NCBI RefSeq assembly: GCF_001570805.1
Contig: NZ_BCSJ01000015.1
Coordinates: 496,001 to 560,000, forward strand
Length of the DNA: 64,000 bases
Origin: Brevibacterium epidermidis NBRC 14811
GTDB taxonomy: Bacteria; Actinomycetota; Actinomycetes; Actinomycetales; Brevibacteriaceae
Direction of reading: 5' to 3'
In this document: positions 38,741 to 47,459 of the stretch, in pieces
Numbering within the stretch: position 1 is the first letter of the stretch
Layout: the number at the start of each line of letters is the position of its first letter
Notes under the pieces: generated by a model
What the model was told of the DNA's origin: nothing
The model's input: only the letters and a program-made list of their open reading frames with translations
The model's database searches: none
Translations under genes and position numbers: made by a program

Positions 38741-38890
38741 TCGCTCACAACTGTGTCAACCCGCAGTAGCTTGATCGCCGCGTCAACTTAAGTTGTTCAG
38801 ACCGCGACTGTCGCGCGCTTCAAATTCGATCGCGCTCTTCAGTCGGTCAGCTCGTACGCCTTAGTACTACTGTCTGGTTAGCAGTGGCGT

Positions 38891-39826
38891 CTAGGAGCGG
38901 AGTCGAGAGTTGATGCCATCGAGGAGAAAGCCCAGGCCCCGTTCGAAGAGTCGATCCAAATCGAGTTCATAGCCGGATCCGACGAGCGCCTGCAGGCCAG
39001 CATGATTGTTCCGATAGCTCAGGTCTCGCAGCGTGGTCATGCGCTCGTCGACCCACGTGTCGGCGTCGATACCCGAAGTTGCTTCGGCCTCAGCTTCCGG
39101 CTCGAGCAGGATGGCCATGCCGCGCATCTGCGTAAACAGTAGCAGGTGCGCCTCGAACGCCTCTTCGGCGCTGATGCCGGCCTGCCTGAATGTCTGGATC
39201 GCCCATTCCGCGAACGCTAGCGCCGCAGGGAGGAGTTGTGGGCGGGTCACGGAAAGCTGGGGTGCGAGCCACGGATGACGGCGAAAGACCCGCCAGAGCT
39301 CTCGGTGGCCTGCGATCAGCCGATCTCGCCAATCACCATCGCTGGCCCCAGGGGACCATTTCCTGAGGGCACGCTCCATCATTCTGGTGACGAGGTCTTC
39401 CTTGCTGGTCACATGCCGGTACAGGGAAGTCGGCTGGGTTCGCAGCAGATGAGCGACTCTGCGCATCGAGAGCATTTCCAGGCCTTCGGCGTCGGCGACC
39501 GCGATGCCGGCAGCCGTGATCCACTCGGCGTTGAGTGGTACGGTCCCCTGACCTGCAGGTTGAGCGGACCGGTTCTTCGGCGGGCGGGCGTGAAAGCGGG
39601 GCGAATCGACGTTGCGATCTCCCGCTACGATTGTTCCGACGCCCGGCACAGGGAGAGCGAGACCTTCGGCGCGCAGCAGCGCGTGCACTCGGCTCGCGGT
39701 CGCGACGGCGACGTGCCGGGTCCGCACGATTTCTCGCGCAGAGGGGAGCGGGTCTCCAGGCCGCAGGGCGCCGGAGACGATTTGCTCACGCAGTTCGGCG
39801 GCGATGGTCGTCGATGAGGTGCTCAC
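38891..39826 (-). CDS. GntR-TetR hybrid transcriptional regulator
   Basis: A protein of 311 residues from GTG 39826. Residues about 1-70 are a GntR winged helix (IAAELREQIVSGALRPGDPLPSAREIVRTRHVAVATASR). Residues about 95-150 are a TetR-type helix-turn-helix (GLEMLSMRRVAHLLRTQPTSLYRHVTSKEDLV). The rest is a TetR_C-like ligand domain. Two DNA-binding domains in one chain is a recurrent actinobacterial design, often near drug-modifying enzymes. It is divergent from a flavin monooxygenase gene, the likely target. CAGGAT 6 nt before the GTG is a weak -10. Confidence 0.85.
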   Translation of the reverse strand: MSTSSTTIAAELREQIVSGALRPGDPLPSAREIVRTRHVAVATASRVHALLRAEGLALPVPGVGTIVAGDRNVDSPRFHARPPKNRSAQPAGQGTVPLNAEWITAAGIAVADAEGLEMLSMRRVAHLLRTQPTSLYRHVTSKEDLVTRMMERALRKWSPGASDGDWRDRLIAGHRELWRVFRRHPWLAPQLSVTRPQLLPAALAFAEWAIQTFRQAGISAEEAFEAHLLLFTQMRGMAILLEPEAEAEATSGIDADTWVDERMTTLRDLSYRNNHAGLQALVGSGYELDLDRLFERGLGFLLDGINSRLRS

Positions 39827-39954
39827 TACTACATCCTGTACTAGAACACCGACAGTCGGCAAGCCCCCGTATTTCCCTCCACCCGCACGTCGAGGACGGT
39901 GACCGTACTAGTGCGCGATTGCCCCTCGCGGGTGCCGTTCCTACGCTGTGTGCC

Positions 39955-41160
39955 ATGAACAGACGACAGATACTCATTTCGGGGGCGAGCATTGCCGGAC
40001 TCGCATGTGCGTACTGGCTACGCAGCTACGGTTTCGCGGTTACCATCGTTGAGATAGCGCCGGCCACGCGTCCTGGCGGACAGGCAGTGGACCTGCGCGG
40101 CGCGGGGCGCACCGTCATCGAACGTATGGGCATGCTCGATGATGCCCGCTGCATCGGCCTCGACCAGGCCGGCATCTCCTGGGTCGACCAACAGGGCCGC
40201 ACTCGGGCGGCAATTGGCTCCGACGACTTCGACGGGGAGGGGTTCATTTCGGAGATCGAGATCCTTCGCGGCGACCTCGTCGACCTGCTTCACCGCCGAC
40301 TCGATGACGAGGTGGAATACCTCTTCAACGACTCCATAATGAGACTTGCATAGGATGCTGGTGGCGTCGAAGTGGTCTTCCGCCACGCGCCACCACGCCG
40401 ATTTGACCTCGTCATCGGTGCCGACGGGCTGCACTCAGGTGTGCGTGCCGCCGCTTTTGGGCCCGAAGAACAATTCGTCAAACCTTTAGGACTGTACACG
40501 GCATGGTTCACTGCACCCGCGTTCGATGACCTCGACGGCTGGTATCAGACGTACAACCACCCCGGTGGCCTTGTCGCATCCATCCGGCCGGGCCGGATCA
40601 GCACGCAGTCCAAAGCCGCGCTTAGCTTCCGACCTCGCCGAGGCGAAATTATCCGCTACGATCGGCGCGACCGCGCCGCGCAGCTTGCTCTCCTCGACAA
40701 GCGATTCGCAGGGGCTGGATGGCACACGGCACGTCTGCTCGAAGCTGCCCACACGGCGCCCGATTTCTCCTTCGACACCATGGCGCAGGTCGAACTCGAC
40801 CGGTGGTGGACTGGCAGGGTCGCGCTAATCGGCGACGGTGCAGCGTGCCCGAGCCCGCTGAGCGGACTGGGCACCAGCGTCGCGCTCGTTGGCGCCTACG
40901 TCGTGGCCGGAGAACTCGGCGCTGGAGCAGAGCATGCTGCCGCGTTCGAAGAATACGACCGGATTGTGCGCCCCTTTGCCACGGGGGCCCAGCAGCTGGC
41001 GGGCGGCACTGGAGGATTCGCGCCTATGAATGGTCTCACGCTCCGCCTTGTCCAGGCCTCGATGTCCTGGGCTACTCGCTGGCCGATTCGAGGGTTCATG
41101 GAGAAGCAGTTCAGCAAATCGACGGACATCGAGCTGCCATATTATCCAAGTGGCCTCTGA
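39955..41160 (+). pseudogene. FAD-dependent monooxygenase interrupted by TAG
   Basis: The frame codes a 401-residue aromatic-ring-hydroxylase-type flavoprotein, related to TetX-like enzymes, with one internal TAG at 40351-40353. Before it: ILISGASIAGLACAYWLRSYGFAVTIVE (FAD GxGxxG-like), GGQAVDLRGAGR. After it, in the same frame: FDLVIGADGLHSGVRAA (DG motif) and LIGDGAACPSPLSGLGTSVALVGAYVVAGEL (FAD GD motif). TACGCT ends 7 nt before ATG 39955. Unless the stop is an error or is read through, the enzyme is inactive. The GntR-TetR regulator opposite probably controlled it. Confidence 0.82.
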
Positions 41161-41313
41161 CAGGATCAGGAGTGAGCGGCACCCGTGCCGCTCACTCCTG
41201 ATCTGACCGTCCAATTCTTCACACTTTGCCAAATGTCGCGAGCGATGTGGCATCTCTGCGGCTCTTCGAACACATGGCATCTGCAATGTCCGCATACCAT
41301 GTACGCGGAGCTT

Positions 41314-42531
41314 CTATACCGCTGAGAATGCGAGCGTCACGTTCTGACCGCCGAACCCAAAAGAATTACTGACCGCGCCTCGTACTGACGTGCGACGTGT
41401 CTCTTGGACCACATCAAGACAGATTTCAGGGTCTATGCGCTGCAGGTTCAGCGTTGCAGGAACGACTCCGGATTCTAGAGTCTTTGCCGTGATAATCGCT
41501 TCAAGCGCACCCGCCCCCGCGACCAGGTGGCCCAGAGCGCCCTTCGGGGCAGTGACCGACACGTTGTCACCGAACACCTCAAAGAGTGCTTGAGCCTCGG
41601 CACGATCGCCGACGAGCGTACCGGTCGCATGAGCGTTTACATGGTCGATGTCGCTGGTGTGGAGATCGCCGATTGCAAGTGCTTTGCGAATGGCCCGGAT
41701 CTGGCTGAGTCCGCCCGGCTCGGTGCCAGTGATGTGATAAGCATCCGAGGTGATACCCCATCCAGCAAGCCATGCGCGGACCCGGCCACCACGCGCGACT
41801 ACATGGCTTTCGCTCTCAAGGATCACGATGCCGGCTCCTTCCCCGAGTACGAACCCTCGTCTGTCGATGTCAAACGGTCGAGAAAGTCGATCAGCTGGTC
41901 CTCCATCCGGTTTAGCGAGAGCTTGTGCCTGCGCAAACCCGGCGAGGGTGAGCGGAGAAATGGCAGCTTCCGTTCCTCCCGCAATCACCACATCGGCATC
42001 GCCGCTTTGGATCAGCCGAGCGCCCGTGGCGATGGCTTCGGCTCCCGATGCGCAAGCCGAAACGGGTGTGTAAACTCCGCCTTTAGCTGTGTACTCAAGA
42101 CTGATCTGGGCTGAAGCGCCGTTAGCCATCAGCATTGGTACCACGCGGGGTGAAACTCGCCGCGGACCGGAGTTCTCAAGTACGTCGTCTTGGGCGAGCA
42201 GTGTCTGCACACCACCTACTCCCGTCCCTACGGCCACCGCCAGGCGTTCGGGATCACAGTCACGAATGGCGGCGTCTCGCCACGCCTCATCGGCAGCGAT
42301 CAGGGCCAGCTGCTGGTTACGGTCGAGCTTCCTCGCGCGTACACGGCCAAGAGCCAACTCCAGGTCGGTCGTCACGGGAGCGGCGACACGGACCGGAAGG
42401 TCATTCCACGTGTCATCAAGCCGGTCCAGCTCGCGTACACCCGAGCGTCCCGCGACCAATCCTTGCCACAAGGCATCCACATCGTTTCCGAGCGGGGTCA
42501 CCGCGCCGTATCCCGTCATCGCAATTCTCAT
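41314..42531 (-). CDS. Stand-alone 3-oxoacyl-ACP synthase II (FabF-like)
   Basis: A protein of 405 residues, the normal FabF length. The catalytic triad is present: Cys160 in VSACASGAEAIATG, His in VNAHATGTLVGD, and His in APKGALGHLVAGAGALEA. The C-terminus SNSFGFGGQNVTLAF is canonical. The start MRIAMTGYGAVTPLGND follows GGAG by 7 nt. No ACP, FabD, FabG or FabH gene is near, so this is not part of a fatty acid or polyketide cluster. It faces a TetR gene with twin operators and may be an inducible, inhibitor-tolerant ketosynthase; that role is inferred. Confidence 0.88.
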   Translation of the reverse strand: MRIAMTGYGAVTPLGNDVDALWQGLVAGRSGVRELDRLDDTWNDLPVRVAAPVTTDLELALGRVRARKLDRNQQLALIAADEAWRDAAIRDCDPERLAVAVGTGVGGVQTLLAQDDVLENSGPRRVSPRVVPMLMANGASAQISLEYTAKGGVYTPVSACASGAEAIATGARLIQSGDADVVIAGGTEAAISPLTLAGFAQAQALAKPDGGPADRLSRPFDIDRRGFVLGEGAGIVILESESHVVARGGRVRAWLAGWGITSDAYHITGTEPGGLSQIRAIRKALAIGDLHTSDIDHVNAHATGTLVGDRAEAQALFEVFGDNVSVTAPKGALGHLVAGAGALEAIITAKTLESGVVPATLNLQRIDPEICLDVVQETRRTSVRGAVSNSFGFGGQNVTLAFSAV

Positions 42532-42546
42532 CAGCATTCTCCATTC

Positions 42547-42581
42547 TTGTATCACGTACAAGTCAGTTGTATCACATACAA
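42547..42581. promoter_or_regulatory. Twin TetR operators between the ketosynthase and TetR genes
   Basis: TTGTATCACATACAA (42567-42581) is a perfect 6-3-6 dyad. TTGTATCACGTACAA (42547-42561) differs at one base. Their centres are 20 bp apart, two helical turns. The first overlaps the TACAAT -10 (42577-42582) of the TetR gene; the second is close to the ketosynthase start. Confidence 0.8.
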
Positions 42582-42588
42582 TGACGTT

Positions 42589-43185
42589 ATGGCCGAACAG
42601 AAGCAGCGCAGTTATACCGTTCGAGGAGCAGAGACACGACGCCGGATTCGAGCCACCGCGATGGAACTCTTCCGCGACCGTGAATTCGGGGACGTCACGG
42701 TGAGCGAACTGGCGGAGTCGGCTGGAGTGTATCCGAATCAGATCACCCATCACTTCGGTTCGAAAGATGCGTTGTATATCGACGCCGCATTTGGGCTCCT
42801 GCTAGGAGACACTGAACGGCTTCAGAGGGCAGGGCGCAGGGCGCCCACACCGGGTACTCTGCATGAAGTGCTCGCCCGCACGGCTCTCACAATGCCATCG
42901 ACGACTGTCATTGTGAGTGCGCTTGCGCTCGCGCGCGGGAACCCTGCGGTCCAACATGCTGTCGAAGATTCCCTCGGCCTCCTCTTCCGGCAGTCCGAGC
43001 GCTTCTTGGAACGTGTGCAGGAGGAACGCGGATGGACAGTAGATCAAGACATCGGCCGTGCTGCGAAGACATTCTGGAGTGCAGTCTTTGGGGCTGTACT
43101 CGTTTCCCAGGCTGGGTACCCGGGCGGACCGTCTTCTGTCGATGTGGCGGCAACACTCTCCTTCCGATCCGATGGTGAGAGATAG
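42589..43185 (+). CDS. TetR-family regulator of the FabF-like gene
   Basis: A protein of 198 residues. The TetR helix-turn-helix is residues about 12-58 (RRRIRATAMELFRDREFGDVTVSELAESAGVYPNQITHHFGSKDAL). The ligand domain has no family-specific signature. ATG 42589 lies 6 nt after TACAAT, so the message is leaderless and its start is covered by the operator, implying strong autorepression. The longer open frame from 42190 runs into the ketosynthase gene and was rejected. Confidence 0.9.
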   Translation: MAEQKQRSYTVRGAETRRRIRATAMELFRDREFGDVTVSELAESAGVYPNQITHHFGSKDALYIDAAFGLLLGDTERLQRAGRRAPTPGTLHEVLARTALTMPSTTVIVSALALARGNPAVQHAVEDSLGLLFRQSERFLERVQEERGWTVDQDIGRAAKTFWSAVFGAVLVSQAGYPGGPSSVDVAATLSFRSDGER

Positions 43186-43199
43186 CCGCTTGGGGTTCT

Positions 43200-43217
43200 C
43201 CCGCCTTGGCAGGCGGG
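43200..43217 (+). terminator. Hairpin after the TetR gene
   Basis: CCCGCCT-TGGC-AGGCGGG is a perfect 7-bp stem with a 4-nt loop, 15 nt after the TetR stop. No T-run follows. The remaining gap to 43,598 holds nothing I can support. Confidence 0.55.
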
Positions 43218-43598
43218 GATTACTCGACTCGCGCCTTACCCGCGTTCTTGTCGGAGTTGACGCGGCACCCGTCGGCTGGCTCATGCGTCATTTGCTCCGG
43301 TGTGCCAGGTTGCGTGATCCCATAAAGGACCGAACTCTCACTGATGAGTTCCCCTTGTGGCGAAGGAAGCGACGCTTGGCTATCGCAATTGATGTCCTGC
43401 ACCGGAGCACGCTAGTACTGGTAGCGCATGTCGTCTCTGACAGAGGACAGTTTCGAGGCGTCCATCATCGCTTCGTGAGCATCCCGAGATGGCCTACCTC
43501 AACCTGGAGAACGAGACTTGAGCGCCTACGAAAAGCGGGCCACATGGAGTACCTGATGCTGCTTCAGCCCCAACTGCACCGAGTGACGCTAACGCACG

Positions 43599-44204
43599 CT
43601 ACTTGTTCGCAGTCTGCTTTACCGCAAGCTGGAGGATAGCGTCGGCTGCCGCCCGAACCGCGTCGTCGAGCCATACTGGAATAGGGTGCTGGTCTCTCAC
43701 GTACGAGCGGATCATCCCATAGGGAGTCTGACGGATTGCCAAAGCAACGACATCGACCGCGCCGTCCTCGGCAGTTCCGAAGTATTCCAATACCTGTTCC
43801 CGGCCGAGCCTCCAGATGTTGTCGTTGACGTCAGCAACTGCCGAGCGAAGTTCAGGCGGAGCAATAGCGAGCAATTGGCTTTGACTAAAAAGGGTCATCG
43901 CCAAGGCGTCGTCAGGGTGCTCCCGACAAAACCGCGGCTGGTGCACTGCCTGGGCAAGCATTGCCTGGTAAGGGTCAGCCAGGCTGGCAGTTTCCAGTAA
44001 CCCTACGTGGAAGCGCTGCACCGACCGGAGCCAAAGGCTCGCCATCAAATGGATGCGCGAAGGGAACCGGTGGTAGATGGATCCCACTGGTACCCCGATC
44101 TCATCTGAGACTTGAGCAATGGTCACTTTGGGCCCGTGGGCCGAAACAGCTGCAGCTGCAGCGTCAAGGATCTCGTCAAAAGAGAACTTCGAAGGTCTTG
44201 CCAT
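43599..44204 (-). CDS. TetR-family regulator
   Basis: A protein of 201 residues. The N-terminal domain is residues about 8-55 (FDEILDAAAAAVSAHGPKVTIAQVSDEIGVPVGSIYHRFPSRIHLM). The C-terminal part (AMTLFSQSQLLAIAPPELR, then DVVALAIRQTPYGMIRSYVRD) is of a group often seen with membrane proteins. CACAAT ends 6 nt before ATG 44204, consistent with a leaderless start. It is divergent from two membrane protein genes, which it probably regulates. Confidence 0.88.
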   Translation of the reverse strand: MARPSKFSFDEILDAAAAAVSAHGPKVTIAQVSDEIGVPVGSIYHRFPSRIHLMASLWLRSVQRFHVGLLETASLADPYQAMLAQAVHQPRFCREHPDDALAMTLFSQSQLLAIAPPELRSAVADVNDNIWRLGREQVLEYFGTAEDGAVDVVALAIRQTPYGMIRSYVRDQHPIPVWLDDAVRAAADAILQLAVKQTANK

Positions 44205-44233
44205 AGTTCCATTGTGCCTGTTAATTTATGAAT

Positions 44234-44776
44234 ATGTATTCTAGAACAGAAATTCTAAAACCCTCGGACGTGCAACCCGGGTGGAGTAGACCACCGTCAC
44301 TCATGGCCCACATTGCGGCATGGGGAGCATTCGCTGTAACGGTGCCCTCAGCGGTTTGGCGCGTGTTGATGATTATGGGGTTCCTGCCGGGCACAGCCGA
44401 TCTACGCATGGCGCACGCAGGGGATGAGCTCTATGTCTGGGGCCTGAGCCTCGTGCAACTTGCTGCCGGATTCCTCGCGATCGGTCTCATACGCCCGTGG
44501 GGCGAGCGAATCGGGGGGCTTAAGATCCCGCATTGGATCCCCATTGGTTTCGGGATTATAGGCGGTTGCGCAGTGACGTACCTATTCACAATTGCGTCGC
44601 TGGTGGGTTTGGCTAGTGGATCCCGACCAGATCAGGGGCTAGTGCATGGCGATGCGCTGGTGATCATGGTCCTGTGCTACGCCCCAATCATTTTCTGGGG
44701 CCCCCTTGAATTGGCTGCAGTCTTCGCATTCATTCGCCGTGTGAACGGCGCTGCTCACCGCTCGATCAGCTACTAG
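44234..44776 (+). CDS. Four-helix membrane protein next to TetR
   Basis: A protein of 180 residues. ATG 44234 is preferred over 44228 because TAATTT ends 6 nt upstream. Hydrophobic segments are at about residues 26-45, 68-86, 101-122 and 141-165. A TAGAA-N6-TTCTA dyad overlaps the first codons and could be an operator for the divergent TetR. No family is recognised. The following membrane protein gene is 64 nt downstream. Confidence 0.7.
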   Translation: MYSRTEILKPSDVQPGWSRPPSLMAHIAAWGAFAVTVPSAVWRVLMIMGFLPGTADLRMAHAGDELYVWGLSLVQLAAGFLAIGLIRPWGERIGGLKIPHWIPIGFGIIGGCAVTYLFTIASLVGLASGSRPDQGLVHGDALVIMVLCYAPIIFWGPLELAAVFAFIRRVNGAAHRSISY

Positions 44777-44840
44777 TTGACCACCCGCAGCGCTGGGTAA
44801 AACCACAATGCGTCTCGCCAACAGACTACTTGGAGAACTT

Positions 44841-45812
44841 ATGAACGAGATCAATGCACACCTAGCCAAAGAGATCATGGCAGATCGCGCACGAGAAGCC
44901 GAAGAACAACACTCACGCGCTCGAATGATCAGAGCAGCTTCGTCTGCTCACGCCAGCTACGCCAAGCCGGTGCGCCGTCAAGGCTGGAAAGGAGCGTTCA
45001 AATCTGGATCCTCTTGGCCGCAGAACCGAAAGCTCACATCGAGTTGGGTCTGTCTCAGTATTGGTGCCGCTGCAGGAACACTCGCGTTCCTTCATTCAGC
45101 TTCTGATTACGTCGCAGACAATTCACCAAGATGGTTCGTCCTGACAGGTGTCGCGGTTGCTGTCATAGCCCGTTTGTCCGCTCGGACTACGGGCCAGCGC
45201 TACGCGGGATTGCTCATCGCGACGGTGCTGCTACTACCGTCCGCGTGCACTCTGTTGCTTCTGCATGTGTTGCGGGCGGTGGGTGCGATTCCATTCCCGG
45301 TAGATCTGATCTCCGCCTCAGCCTCGATCGGGGCGGCGATCATGCTCCTCAGCTTGTGGATCTTACCGAACCCGCTCCGGCCCCCTCGCGACCTGCGTGT
45401 TTCAGTGCCTCGCTGGGTGCCTGTGGTCGGCATTACCGCGTCGCTCGTGTATCCGACGCTCAAAGCGCTCTGGGCGTTCGGGACCGATGTTGCGGCCCCG
45501 CCCGGCACGGTAGGTGTCGTCGATGCGACGTTCACTGCGACTGTCGCGGTGTCTCTGGCGGCGGTACCGGCGCTCCCGATCGCGATGCGCTGGTGGGATC
45601 GTCCCGCTCCGAGATGGATGCGATCTGCCGCTCTGATCGGGGGCCTCGTCCTGCTATCCCTCGGCGTCTCCGGACTGTGGGGCGTGGCGCGCAGCCCAGC
45701 CGGCGATCCCGCCACCGGCCTGCTCGTGTACGGCGGATGGCTGGTCTGGGGCACGGCGATACTCGCGACTGCAGGTCGCCTCTCGCCTACGCCCAGTACC
45801 CGTCGGGCATAG
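44841..45812 (+). CDS. Multi-pass membrane protein
   Basis: A protein of 323 residues from ATG 44841 with GGAGAA upstream. A charged helical N-terminus (MNEINAHLAKEIMADRAREAEEQ) leads to about eight hydrophobic segments between residues 68 and 312. No transporter signature is visible. It forms a probable operon with the preceding four-helix membrane protein, under the TetR gene upstream. The function is unknown. Confidence 0.7.
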   Translation: MNEINAHLAKEIMADRAREAEEQHSRARMIRAASSAHASYAKPVRRQGWKGAFKSGSSWPQNRKLTSSWVCLSIGAAAGTLAFLHSASDYVADNSPRWFVLTGVAVAVIARLSARTTGQRYAGLLIATVLLLPSACTLLLLHVLRAVGAIPFPVDLISASASIGAAIMLLSLWILPNPLRPPRDLRVSVPRWVPVVGITASLVYPTLKALWAFGTDVAAPPGTVGVVDATFTATVAVSLAAVPALPIAMRWWDRPAPRWMRSAALIGGLVLLSLGVSGLWGVARSPAGDPATGLLVYGGWLVWGTAILATAGRLSPTPSTRRA

Positions 45813-45951
45813 GCGTTGATGTCTTGGGAGACACCGTCGTAGTCATTTCGGTCTCGCGGTACTCGACATAATGAGCCTGCGCGGGCACCGATCATGTCCG
45901 CCTCTATCATCACGAGTACCAAAGCTGCTATCGGAAGCGGCGATCCTGATA

Positions 45952-46111
45952 GAATTTCCCCCATGAGTTGGCAGCAGCGATTTTTGTACCCCCGGCCAGG
46001 TAACGGCCGCGGGGTTCTCGACGTGCGCCACTAGCTCACCGGGTCTCCGCAGGCGCGGCCGGGGGATGATCTTATCTTTCGTCAGCCCGCAATCCTATTG
46101 GAGATTCTCTC
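45952..46111 (+). promoter_or_regulatory. Structured leader of the PheRS-like gene
   Basis: TAGAAT (45952-45957) is a -10 box 5 nt before a short open frame (45963-46034). Within it CCCCCGGCC (45989-45997) can pair either with GGCCGCGGGG (46005-46014, one bulge) or, perfectly, with GGCCGGGGG (46057-46065). The two pairings exclude each other. GCGCC (46025-46029) and GGCGC (46052-46056) can also pair. The leader ends with GGAG 8 nt before ATG 46112. Confidence 0.5.
45963..46034 (+). CDS. Possible 23-residue leader peptide
   Basis: ATG to TAG frame reading MSWQQRFLYPRPGNGRG and six more residues. It has one Trp, one Phe and one Tyr within its first nine codons, just before the first pairing strand of the leader. 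Its start lies immediately behind a -10 box, so it would be translated from a leaderless end. This layout is that of amino-acid attenuators. The frame is too short to prove coding. Confidence 0.4.
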   Translation: MSWQQRFLYPRPGNGRGVLDVRH

Positions 46112-47230
46112 ATGGCTTACGCCGCTTATCTGACACCTGATCAACTCTGCCGCGCTCTCGCTCTGCGCGATCTCACCGACCCTGCCCAGGGCGAGCACGC
46201 GATGCAAGCGCTCTTGAGCGCCGTGGTCGCTGCGCTCGAACGCCCATGGGGTAGCACGGTTCGTTATGTGCGTAGCTCTCCCATCGTGTCGGTCGCAGCG
46301 AACTATGATCGCCTCGGTTACGCCCCGGATGACGTAACCCGCGCCCGCCGGTACACCCGATACATCAGCCCAACGGTCATGCTGCGGAGTCACATGAGTG
46401 CCGAGCTCCCAACCGCACTGGAAGCATATGGTGGGCAGGCCGGCATCGACGAGCTGATCGTCGTTCCAGGGCTCGTGTACCGGCGCGACGTTGTCGATCG
46501 CAGCCACGTCGGAGAACCGCACCAGGTCGACCTGTGGCGCATACGCAGCACGGGTGACACGTGCGACGAGGACATGCTGGACATGATCGAGGAACTGGTC
46601 GAGGCAGTCCTCCCTCGTGCGGAGTGGAGGATCACCGATGCCGAGCACCCCTACACCGTCGGAGGAAGGCAGATCGACGTTCGACACGAGGGTGAGTGGC
46701 TCGAGCTCGCCGAGTGCGGGCGCATCCACCCCGAGGTGCTGCGCGGCTGCGGTCTTGATCCCGAGAAGTGGTCGGGACTGGCGCTCGGCATGGGCCTTGA
46801 GCGCGCGCTCATGCTGCGCAAGGCGATTCCGGATATCCGCTATCTGCGCGCCCGCGACCCGAGGATCGCCGCGCAGATGCTGACCTTGGAACCCTGGCGG
46901 CACGTGTCTCCGTTCCCGCCGGCAAGACGCGACATTTCCGTGGTCGTCGCGACTGAAGAGGACGAGGAGACCCTCGGCGACCGTGTTCGCACGGTTCTTG
47001 GCGACGACGCAGAGATGATCGAAACGGTCGAGGTGCTGGGCCGCACCGCGCATGAGGAGCTGCCCGAGGCCGCGCGATCACGCCTGTGCACTCAGCCGGG
47101 CCAGGTCAACCTGCTCCTGCGGATCATCCTCCGTCCGATCGACCATACACTCACCGCAGACCAGGCGAACACGATACGAAACACAATCTATCGGGCTCTT
47201 CATGACGGTCCGGTGATGGAACTGATCTGA
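46112..47230 (+). CDS. Single-chain PheRS-like protein (class II core plus FDX-ACB)
   Basis: A protein of 372 residues. It lacks the coiled coil of PheS but has its catalytic core and then the anticodon-binding domain normally at the end of PheT, like mitochondrial PheRS. Motif 2 is GLVYRRDVVDRSHVGEPHQVDLWRI (residues 120-144; PheRS has GxVYRRDxIDxxHxxxFHQ). Motif 3 is GLALGMGLERALMLRKAIPDIRYL (222-245). FDX-ACB spans 268-372 (FPPARRDISVVV, then LRPIDHTLTADQANTIRNTIY). The genome also has a normal pheST. It may be an aminoacylating back-up, an inhibitor-resistant enzyme, or an amino-acid ligase; known relatives of unclear role exist. Confidence 0.82.
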   Translation: MAYAAYLTPDQLCRALALRDLTDPAQGEHAMQALLSAVVAALERPWGSTVRYVRSSPIVSVAANYDRLGYAPDDVTRARRYTRYISPTVMLRSHMSAELPTALEAYGGQAGIDELIVVPGLVYRRDVVDRSHVGEPHQVDLWRIRSTGDTCDEDMLDMIEELVEAVLPRAEWRITDAEHPYTVGGRQIDVRHEGEWLELAECGRIHPEVLRGCGLDPEKWSGLALGMGLERALMLRKAIPDIRYLRARDPRIAAQMLTLEPWRHVSPFPPARRDISVVVATEEDEETLGDRVRTVLGDDAEMIETVEVLGRTAHEELPEAARSRLCTQPGQVNLLLRIILRPIDHTLTADQANTIRNTIYRALHDGPVMELI

Positions 47231-47235
47231 ATAAG

Positions 47236-47284
47236 ATAAGCCCATGCTGCGGTGACTCTGCGTCGCCGTAGCATGGGCTTATCA
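47236..47284. terminator. Terminator between the PheRS-like gene and tetA
   Basis: GATAAGCCCATGCTGCGG (47236-47253) pairs with CCGTAGCATGGGCTTATC (47267-47284), 18 bp with one mismatch and a 13-nt loop. It sits where the PheRS-like (+) and efflux (-) transcription units converge. Confidence 0.8.
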
Positions 47285-47459
47285 GATGTGCTTGGCGTGT
47301 CACTGGATGCTCCGAAATGCCCGTCAGCGAATCTTGATCTATTGCATCCTCCAGGGTGCTGTACCGTGCGCCAGCCGCGCGCCAAGGCACGCGTGAGCGT
47401 ATGGCTGGAGCTGCATCGCGGAAGTTGCCCGAGGGAAGGAGCAGTTCGCCTGGCCCGAC

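Noticed and set aside
45990..46060. A T-box riboswitch before the PheRS-like gene.
   Set aside because: The leader lacks the conserved GGTGGNACCGCG bulge sequence and a stem I with a specifier loop. The GGTAACGGCCGCGGGG stretch only loosely resembles it.
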